DNA of 64,000 nucleotides from Methylophilaceae bacterium (GTDB lineage Bacteria > Pseudomonadota > Gammaproteobacteria > Burkholderiales > Methylophilaceae), in assembly GCA_028244835.1 (NCBI GenBank), contig JAOKBJ010000002.1, positions 76,942 through 140,941 of the forward strand. The letters are read 5' to 3'. Positions within the stretch are counted from its first letter, which is position 1. The number at the start of each line of letters is the position of its first letter. Positions 57,665 to 64,000 of this stretch are shown here, piece by piece. The notes under the pieces were generated by a model. The model made no database searches, was not told the origin of the DNA, and worked only from the letters and a program-made list of their open reading frames with translations. Made by a program: the position numbers and the translations under genes.

Positions 57665-60600
57665 TTACAATAGAATTTTTTCAATTCCACCTTTTGTAAC
57701 TTTATCTACATATTCTTGAAGCCACCTATCTCCTAAATTATGCTTTGCAAGTTCTACAACAATATAATCTGCTTCTGTATTTGTATCGTCGCCATACCTT
57801 GCCAAACCTTGGAGACATGAAGGACAGGATGTAAGAATCTTTACTGGCTTCTGAAGGTCAGTTGTTTTTGGTAATTCTTTCAAGCCTTTCTCAATTTCTT
57901 CTTGCTTCCTCATTTTAACTTGTGATGCAATATCGGGCCTTGCTACAGCAAATGTACCTGATTCTCCACAACATCTATCATTTAGTGGCACAGTTTGGTC
58001 CATTAATGTATTTGTCACTTCGGTGGGCGAATAAGTTTTCATAGGGCTATGACATGGGTCATGGTACATATACTGCTGTCCATTAACACCTTTCATCTTA
58101 ACGCCTTTTTCCATTAAATATTCATGGATATCGAGTAAACGACAGCCTGGGAAAATTTTTTCGAATTCATATTTTTGTAATTGATCCATACATGTTCCAC
58201 ACGAAACAATAACAGTCTTAATATCTAAATAATTTAATGTATTTGCCACCCTGTGGAATTGAACTCTATTATCTGATGTTATCTCTTGCCCTTTGTCATG
58301 GTCGCCAGATGAAGTTTGAGGATAGCCGCAACATAAATAGCCTGGGGGTAAAACTGTAATTACTCCAACTTCGTAAAGCATGGCTTGCGTAGCTAATCCA
58401 ACTTGCGAAAACAGACGCTCTGAACCACAGCCAGGAAAATAAAATACAGCTTCTGCATCATCCTCAATCCGATCTAGATTTCTTATTACCGGAATGACTT
58501 TGTCATCCTCAATTCCTAAAAGTCCTCTAGATGTCTTTGTCGGCATATCTTTGGGCATAGGTCTATTCATAAAATGAATAACCTGAGCACTTATTGATGG
58601 CTTCCCAACAGTTGCTGTTGGTGATTTCTTTAAATAATTTACTAAGCCAAGCTTCTTAAAGACAGAATGCCCCCATCTCTGGGCTTTGTAGCCAATATCA
58701 ACCATGAACTTTCTCATTATCTTAATGGTTAATGGGTCTTTAAGATTTAAATAAGTCATCGCCATCAACGTGCCAGCATTAAAGTTTTTCTTGTTCTGCT
58801 CTCTTAGAAAATTCCTCATTGCTATTGAAACATCACCATAATCAATATCTACTGGACAAGGTGACAGGCATTTATGGCAGACAGTGCAATGATCAGCTAC
58901 ATCATTAAATTCATCGAAATGTTTAAATGATACCCCTCTCCTTGTTTGCTCTTCATAAAGAAATGCTTCTATTAATAGTGAAGTTGCTAGAATTTTATTT
59001 CTAGGGCTATAAAGTAAATTCGCCCTTGGAACATGAGTTGTACAAACTGGCTTACACTTTCCGCATCTTAGGCAATCACTGATTGAATCTGCAATTTCTC
59101 CTATAGCCGATTGCTCCATAATAATTGACTCTTGTTCAAGTAATCCAAAACTTGGGGTATAGGCATTACCTAAACCAGATCCAGGCATTAACTTACCTTT
59201 ATTGAAATGGCCATTTGGATCTACTTTTGCCTTATAGTTTGCAAATGTATTAATTGTAGATTCATCTATAAACTCCATTTTTGTAATGCCAATTCCATGT
59301 TCGCCTGAAATAACGCCATCTAGACTTTTAGCAAGCTTCATAACTCTTGCAACAGCTCTATTAGCATCTTGCATCATTTCATAGTCATCTGAATTAACTG
59401 GAATATTGCTATGAACATTCCCATCACCTGCATGCATGTGCAAAGCAATGAAGACACGGGATTTCAAAACTTCTTGATGGATATCATTTATCTTTTTAAA
59501 AATTACTTCAAAATCACGACCAGCAAAAATTTCATTCAAAGGTTCTTTTAATTCTGATTTCCAAGATATTCTAATCGCATGAGATTGAATGGCTTCTAGT
59601 AAATTTGAATTGCTATCTTTTACATCTATAAAATTATCAAGCGTATTGAGAGGGGTATCAAGATTGGAAAGAAAATAAACCCACTTCTCTTTAACGCTCT
59701 CAAGAACTGATAATGCTAAGGATTTTTTATTTTCAAATAACTGAGTATCATTATCTTCATCTTCTAAGCTTATTGGGACTGTCTCTATATATTGCTCAAG
59801 CTCATAAATAAGTTTTAATTTGTTATTAATCGACAATTCAATATTAATTCTTTCTATACCGTTTGAGTAGTCGCCTAAGTTATGTAGAGGAATAACAACA
59901 TCTTCATTAATTTTAAATGCATTAGTATGTTTGGCAATTGCAGCAGTTCTTGCCCTATCAAGCCAAAATCGTTTTCGCGCCTCAGGCGACACAGCAATAA
60001 ATCCTTCTCCATTTTTTATATTTGATATTTGAACCACCTGAGAAGCAGCTTCGCCAACAGAATCTTCAGCATCACTGGCAATATCTGCAATTAAAACCAT
60101 TTTAGGCCTCATAGTACGTGTCGATTTTGTGCTATAACCAACCGCCTTGATATATCTTTCGTCTAAATGCTCTAAGCCTGCAAGTAATACGTCATCTAAA
60201 TTATCTACGTAATCTTTAATCTCAACAATTGCTGGAACAGCCTCAGAAACCTTACCAAAAAATTCAAGGCAAATAGTCCTTACATGTTGTGGCATTTTGT
60301 GGAGAATGAAAGTAGCAGAGGTAATAAGACCGTCACATCCTTCTTTTTGTATGCCGGGTAATCCACTTAAAAACTTATCTGTAACATCTTTACCAAGCCC
60401 AATTTTTCTAAAGCTTGCACCAGGAATTTCTAATATCTCTTCTGAACCCTCTGATAGTTTTCTATTACTAGAAAATCTATTAACCTTAAAGCGTGCTTTA
60501 TCAACATCGTGAATCTTACCTAAATTATGATCTAATCTTTCAACCTCCACCCAATTACCATCTGGATCCACCATTCTCCATGAAGATAGATTATCTATTG

Positions 60601-61516
60601 CTGTGCCCCATAATACTGCTTTTTTTCCGCCAGCATTCATCGCAACATTGCCGCCGATACAACATGCGTCTGCAGATGTTGGGTCAGTCGCAAATTCTAA
60701 TCCAGCATTAGAAGCCAAATCCATCGCCCTTCTTGTCACAACCCCAGCCCCACATCGAATAGTTGGAATTTCTTTATTCAGCCCGGGTAAATTTTTATAC
60801 TCTATTGGACTTATATTATCTAATTTTTCAGTATTAATTACTGCAGATAAAGGCGTTAATGGGATTGCTCCTCCTGTATACCCCGTACCTCCTCCTCTAG
60901 GTATAATTGTTAGCTCCAAAGCTATACATTCTTTTACTATGTCAGCAATTTCTTCTTCTGTGTCTGGATTTATTACGACGAAAGGATATTCAACTCTCCA
61001 GTCTGTTGCGTCTGTGACATGAGATACCCTAGCTAAACCATCAAATTGGATATTATGTTTCTTTGTATGGCGCCTTAAACGTGAAGATACTCGCTTTCTT
61101 AGTTTTTTTATTTTCTTAAATTCAGATTCAAATGTGCTAATTGCAGACAATGCCGCAGTTGTTAATTGAGCCACTTTCATATTACCAAAACTTCTGTCTT
61201 CTATTGATTGAACTCGATGATGCATTGCTTGGATAAGCATCTTGAGTCTTTTAGGATTTTCTAGAAGATCATCTTGAAGATAGGGATTTCTATTTACCAC
61301 CCAAAGATCGCCCAAGACCTCAAAAAGCATTTTAGCTGAATGTCCTGTCTTTCTTTCGCCTCGCAATTCTTCTAAAATTATCCAAATCTCATCTCCAAGA
61401 AAACGAAGAACAATCTCTTTATCTGAAAAGGATGTGTAATTATAAGGAATTTCTCGCAACCGAGTTGAAAACTGCGATTGAGCTTTCATTAAATCAGGAG
61501 ATATAGGTGCGTTCAT
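57665..61516 (-). CDS. Giant FAD-linked oxidase / Fe-S oxidoreductase (DUF3683 type)
   Basis: This 1283-residue protein combines a D-2-hydroxyacid dehydrogenase with its electron-transfer partner. In order: a DUF3683-like N-terminus ([14 protein letters not shown], residues 20-140), an FAD-binding PCMH domain with [12 protein letters not shown] near 206, an FAD-oxidase C-terminal domain with [11 protein letters not shown] near 695 and GEHGIG, two 4Fe-4S motifs ([11 protein letters not shown] near 815 and [12 protein letters not shown] near 878), and two cysteine-rich CCG domains (CCGYPQ near 1060, CCGESG near 1182). Substrate is unknown; lactate, glycolate or 2-hydroxyglutarate are options. 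Start ATG 61516 gives the usual MNAP start; the 39-codon longer frame overlaps hemJ. Confidence 0.9.
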   Translation of the reverse strand: MNAPISPDLMKAQSQFSTRLREIPYNYTSFSDKEIVLRFLGDEIWIILEELRGERKTGHSAKMLFEVLGDLWVVNRNPYLQDDLLENPKRLKMLIQAMHHRVQSIEDRSFGNMKVAQLTTAALSAISTFESEFKKIKKLRKRVSSRLRRHTKKHNIQFDGLARVSHVTDATDWRVEYPFVVINPDTEEEIADIVKECIALELTIIPRGGGTGYTGGAIPLTPLSAVINTEKLDNISPIEYKNLPGLNKEIPTIRCGAGVVTRRAMDLASNAGLEFATDPTSADACCIGGNVAMNAGGKKAVLWGTAIDNLSSWRMVDPDGNWVEVERLDHNLGKIHDVDKARFKVNRFSSNRKLSEGSEEILEIPGASFRKIGLGKDVTDKFLSGLPGIQKEGCDGLITSATFILHKMPQHVRTICLEFFGKVSEAVPAIVEIKDYVDNLDDVLLAGLEHLDERYIKAVGYSTKSTRTMRPKMVLIADIASDAEDSVGEAASQVVQISNIKNGEGFIAVSPEARKRFWLDRARTAAIAKHTNAFKINEDVVIPLHNLGDYSNGIERINIELSINNKLKLIYELEQYIETVPISLEDEDNDTQLFENKKSLALSVLESVKEKWVYFLSNLDTPLNTLDNFIDVKDSNSNLLEAIQSHAIRISWKSELKEPLNEIFAGRDFEVIFKKINDIHQEVLKSRVFIALHMHAGDGNVHSNIPVNSDDYEMMQDANRAVARVMKLAKSLDGVISGEHGIGITKMEFIDESTINTFANYKAKVDPNGHFNKGKLMPGSGLGNAYTPSFGLLEQESIIMEQSAIGEIADSISDCLRCGKCKPVCTTHVPRANLLYSPRNKILATSLLIEAFLYEEQTRRGVSFKHFDEFNDVADHCTVCHKCLSPCPVDIDYGDVSIAMRNFLREQNKKNFNAGTLMAMTYLNLKDPLTIKIMRKFMVDIGYKAQRWGHSVFKKLGLVNYLKKSPTATVGKPSISAQVIHFMNRPMPKDMPTKTSRGLLGIEDDKVIPVIRNLDRIEDDAEAVFYFPGCGSERLFSQVGLATQAMLYEVGVITVLPPGYLCCGYPQTSSGDHDKGQEITSDNRVQFHRVANTLNYLDIKTVIVSCGTCMDQLQKYEFEKIFPGCRLLDIHEYLMEKGVKMKGVNGQQYMYHDPCHSPMKTYSPTEVTNTLMDQTVPLNDRCCGESGTFAVARPDIASQVKMRKQEEIEKGLKELPKTTDLQKPVKILTSCPSCLQGLARYGDDTNTEADYIVVELAKHNLGDRWLQEYVDKVTKGGIEKILL

Positions 61517-61609
61517 TAATTTTTCTGTACTATTACTATTAGGGTTATTGTACATTTTATGAGAAGATTTATCATAATTATTAAGAACATTTTTTATAGG
61601 TAAAGTTTC

Positions 61610-62020
61610 ATGCTTTGGATAAAAGCCTTCCACATTATTTTCATGGTTACTTGGTTTGCTGGATTATTTTACCTGCCAAGACTTTTTGTTTATCACGCGA
61701 TGTCGAAAGATAAAATCAGCCACGAACGATTTATCGTTATGGAAAGAAAATTATTTTATGGAATTATGACACCAGGTGCTTTGATTACCCTGATTTTAGG
61801 TGTTTGGCTCTGGTTAAACTATAATTACAGTGGATTATGGCTTAACTTAAAATTACTTTGTGTTATTCTCTTGGTCTTTTATCACATAGCTTGTTTTAAA
61901 TATATGATTGATTTTAAACTCAAACAAAATAAACATTCTCATATCTTCTATCGATGGTTTAATGAGGTACCCGTCATTCTTCTTTTCGCAATAGTCATTT
62001 TAGTGGTGGTGAAGCCTTAA
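61610..62020 (+). CDS. hemJ: Protoporphyrinogen oxidase HemJ
   Basis: HemJ oxidises protoporphyrinogen IX in bacteria without HemG or HemY. The 136-residue inner-membrane protein begins [20 protein letters not shown] and has [11 protein letters not shown], with the conserved haem-binding His and about four helices, plus [17 protein letters not shown]. Length fits the family. It is divergent from the FAD/Fe-S gene by 93 bases and shares one base with the following kinase gene (TAATG). Confidence 0.92.
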   Translation: MLWIKAFHIIFMVTWFAGLFYLPRLFVYHAMSKDKISHERFIVMERKLFYGIMTPGALITLILGVWLWLNYNYSGLWLNLKLLCVILLVFYHIACFKYMIDFKLKQNKHSHIFYRWFNEVPVILLFAIVILVVVKP

Positions 62021-62949
62021 TGAATAATGTACTAATTTGTGGTTCAATGGCATATGATTCGATCATGGTTTTCAACGACTACTTTAAGAATCATATCTTA
62101 CCCGACCAAATTCACAAACTAAGTGTTTCATTTTATGTGCCTGAGTTAAAAAGAAATTTTGGTGGGACTGCCGGGAATATTGCATACAATTTATCACTAC
62201 TTAATACTTCTCCTTTGGTTATGGCAACGGTAGGAGATGACTTCCAAGCATACGTTGAGCGCTTAAGTAAGTATGAGATTATTCAAGATTATATAAAGAA
62301 AATTCCTGATACTTTTACAGCGCAAGCCTATATTACAACCGACCTAGATGATAATCAAATTACAGCCTTTCATCCTGGAGCTATGAGTGAATCTCATCAA
62401 AATAACATCTCATCAATTACTGAAAAGATAAGCCTTGCAATAATTGCTCCTGACGGAAAAGATGGAATGATTCAACATGCCAATGAATGTGTTGAAAATA
62501 ATATCCCTTTTCTATTTGACCCAGGTCAAGGATTACCCATGTTCAATAAAGATGAATTGATGGTTTTTATAGGGCAGGCAGATTACATTGCTCTAAATGA
62601 TTATGAATTACAACTTGTATTAGATAAAACTAATCTAACTCTATCTAAATTAGCATCTTCTGTAGATGCTTTAATAGTAACCAAAGGGTCACAAGGCTCA
62701 TCTATTTACTCTAAAGGTGAAGAAATTGTTATCAATGCAATTCCAATCAAAATACCCATTGACCCAACAGGATGTGGGGATGCTTATAGGGCAGGTTTAA
62801 TATATGGAATTTTAAATAAATATGATTGGATCAAAACAGGAAAGCTTGCATCTGTGATGGGGGCAATAAAGATTAAATCTCAAGGTGGTCAAAATCACAC
62901 AGCGACATTGTCTGAAATTGAAAGTCTTCTTGGCAGTTCTTTAAATTAG
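62020..62949 (+). CDS. PfkB-family carbohydrate/nucleoside kinase
   Basis: The 309-residue ribokinase-fold protein has GSMAYDSIM at the start, the sugar-binding FGGTAGNIAYNLSLL, VTKGSQGS, and the C-terminal PfkB signature DPTGCGDAYRAGLIYGI with the catalytic Asp. Overall form resembles the adenosine-kinase-like branch, but the substrate cannot be fixed. It overlaps hemJ by one base and apaH tail to tail by nine. Confidence 0.85.
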   Translation: MNNVLICGSMAYDSIMVFNDYFKNHILPDQIHKLSVSFYVPELKRNFGGTAGNIAYNLSLLNTSPLVMATVGDDFQAYVERLSKYEIIQDYIKKIPDTFTAQAYITTDLDDNQITAFHPGAMSESHQNNISSITEKISLAIIAPDGKDGMIQHANECVENNIPFLFDPGQGLPMFNKDELMVFIGQADYIALNDYELQLVLDKTNLTLSKLASSVDALIVTKGSQGSSIYSKGEEIVINAIPIKIPIDPTGCGDAYRAGLIYGILNKYDWIKTGKLASVMGAIKIKSQGGQNHTATLSEIESLLGSSLN

Positions 62950-63750
62950 ATCTCTAGGGTCTGAGTCGATTGATATAATTTTTTTCTCTTCAAAACTATA
63001 TGCAGTTAATTTTCTCCCCCATACACATCCTGAATCTAAAGTAATACCATTTGCATAAGTTTGGATTCCAATTGCAGACCAATGACCAGATAAAATAAAC
63101 TCTTTTCTTTCTTCAGTAGGGAAAAGATACCAAGGGGTAAGGTTGGATGGTAGTTTATTTATATTCTTCTTAAAAGAAAAATCAATTGAGCCATCTTTAT
63201 TTAAAGCACGCATTCTTGTCATAGTGTTAATTGCAAATCTTAGACGATCAGCTTTTTTATAATTTTCATCCCATATGGTTGGGAGATTTCCATACATCTC
63301 TTTTAAAAATTTTTTTGGGTTCTTATTTAATTCGGATGTTACTTCATTGGATAATTGCATTGTTAGTTTTGAAGACCAAGAAGGGTAAATGCCTGCATGG
63401 ACCATTAAATATTTATCATTTCTATGAGCTAATGGAATTGACAAGAACCAATCAATAAATTTTGATAAATTCTTATTTTTAAGAACAGGTTCGAATGTAT
63501 CTTTGGTGGAAATTGATGTTGATTGAAAGGTAACTGCTAGGAAATGAAGGTCATGATTACCTAATACAATTTTTATATTATCTCGATGCTCGTAACACCA
63601 CTGAAGAATCTCTAGTGAGCCTTTGCCACGATTAACTAAATCACCAACTAACCATAACCTATCTTCACTTTTATTAAAATTTACAGCATTTAATAAAGAT
63701 TGGAATGAATAGAAACATCCTTGTAGGTCGCCAATAGCATAAATTGACAT
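62941..63750 (-). CDS. apaH: Diadenosine tetraphosphatase (symmetrical)
   Basis: ApaH splits Ap4A into two ADP and removes NAD-like caps from RNA. The 269-residue calcineurin-fold enzyme has YAIGDLQGCFYSF, WLVGDLVNRGKGSLE, VLGNHDLHFLAV and a C-terminal LDSGCVWGRKLTAY, all the metal and signature motifs. In E. coli apaH closes the surA-pdxA-rsmA-apaG operon; here it stands alone and apaG is not in the window. Confidence 0.95.
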   Translation of the reverse strand: MSIYAIGDLQGCFYSFQSLLNAVNFNKSEDRLWLVGDLVNRGKGSLEILQWCYEHRDNIKIVLGNHDLHFLAVTFQSTSISTKDTFEPVLKNKNLSKFIDWFLSIPLAHRNDKYLMVHAGIYPSWSSKLTMQLSNEVTSELNKNPKKFLKEMYGNLPTIWDENYKKADRLRFAINTMTRMRALNKDGSIDFSFKKNINKLPSNLTPWYLFPTEERKEFILSGHWSAIGIQTYANGITLDSGCVWGRKLTAYSFEEKKIISIDSDPRDLI

Positions 63751-63758
63751 CTAGTAAT

Positions 63759-64000
63759 TTATAACTTACCTCCAGATGCATTTGCCATACTTATAACAGC
63801 TGCAGCAACTTCCTCATCGGTAAGTCTTGAATTTCCGCCTTTAGCCGGCATCATTCTAATACCTTTAATAGCATTATTGATAAGCATCTCTTTACCTTGA
63901 GCAATTCTTGGTGCCCATTGTTCAGCATCTCCAATTTTTGGAGAACCCATTAAACCAGTCGTATGACACATTGCACAATTGGCTTTTATAATTTTATCTG
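63759..64000 (-). CDS. c-type cytochrome, class I (5' part beyond the window)
   Basis: The visible 80 residues hold one haem-binding motif NCAMCHTTG near the right edge, then SPKIGDAEQWAPRIAQGKE and the distal Met in GIRMMPAKGGNSRLTDEE, ending SMANASGGKL. This is the cytochrome c5 pattern (short, Met ligand in the MPAKGG loop). The signal peptide and start lie past base 64000. It would carry electrons in the periplasm; it is 8 bases upstream of apaH on the same strand. Confidence 0.9.
   Translation of the reverse strand, partial: DKIIKANCAMCHTTGLMGSPKIGDAEQWAPRIAQGKEMLINNAIKGIRMMPAKGGNSRLTDEEVAAAVISMANASGGKL

Noticed and set aside
60603-61022. 139-residue open frame antisense to the FAD/Fe-S gene
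   Set aside because: It lies wholly within a strongly conserved FAD-binding region coded on the minus strand and has no recognisable domain.
61517-61633. N-terminal extension of the FAD/Fe-S gene to 61633
   Set aside because: The extra 39 residues overlap the hemJ start and do not resemble the family, which normally starts with MNAP at 61516.

Overview
This AT-rich window is a gene-dense stretch of bacterial chromosome. It holds 64 recognisable protein genes, two of them cut by the window edges. There are no rRNA or tRNA genes that I can see, no mobile elements and no CRISPR array. Gene content and order are those of a beta/gamma-proteobacterium: lptD-surA-pdxA-rsmA, pepP-ubiH-ubiI, rplU-rpmA-obgE-proB facing ispB, ribF-ileS-lspA facing rpsT, coaE-zapD-yacG, and rhodanese-grxC-secB-gpsA facing gpmI-envC. 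The very AT-rich DNA, Lys/Asn/Ile-rich proteins, near-zero spacing, complete biosynthetic clusters and a giant FAD/Fe-S oxidoreductase typical of Betaproteobacteria suggest a streamlined aquatic betaproteobacterium, most likely a Methylophilaceae (OM43-type) methylotroph. That assignment is inference; no methanol-oxidation gene lies in the window.

Layout. 1-9.7 kb: end of an MFS permease, aroC, rluE, then icd (+) meeting a cold-shock gene; next a minus-strand run amgK-murU-pepP-ubiH-ubiI/F-dsbC-csp (cell-wall recycling, ubiquinone hydroxylation, disulfide isomerisation). 9.8-21.8 kb: a long plus-strand run lptD-surA-pdxA-rsmA-adk-leuS-lptE-holA-proA-nadD. 21.7-26.2 kb: minus-strand biotin operon bioB-F-H-C-D. 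26.3-32.4 kb: trmL, then gpsA-SH3-secB-grxC-rhodanese (-) facing gpmI-envC (+). 32.4-42.7 kb: yjbQ-lspA-ileS-ribF-murJ (-), rpsT (+), purK-purE-proB-obgE (-). 42.7-46.8 kb: rpmA-rplU (-), ispB (+), an unknown gene (-), coaE-zapD-yacG-PCuAC (+). 46.8-53.2 kb: Nudix/ThiE fusion-argJ-cysS (-), ppiA-ppiB-lpxH (+), nusB-ribH (-). 53.2-57.7 kb: an OFA-type MFS transporter (-), then phoB-phoR and a lipoprotein (+) behind a clear triple Pho box. 57.7-64 kb: a 1283-residue FAD/Fe-S oxidoreductase (-), hemJ and a PfkB kinase (+), apaH and a cytochrome c (-).

Themes. The genes serve envelope biogenesis (lptD, lptE, lpxH, surA, murJ, envC, amgK/murU, lspA), redox folding (dsbC, grxC), cofactor synthesis (biotin, NAD, riboflavin, ubiquinone, pyridoxal phosphate, CoA, heme) and translation. 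Most same-strand neighbours overlap by 1-20 bases. Eight of ten convergent pairs have at most 1 bp between stops or overlap, leaving no room for terminators. TTG starts are frequent, and lpxH has no ATG, GTG or TTG start at all.

I did not find a wholly new system. The best leads are the non-canonical lpxH start, the jammed convergent gene ends, a perfect palindrome over the divergent rhodanese/gpmI promoters, the GC-rich hairpin in the csp leader, the two-cysteine LptD, and two independent 15-bp in-frame tandem duplications.
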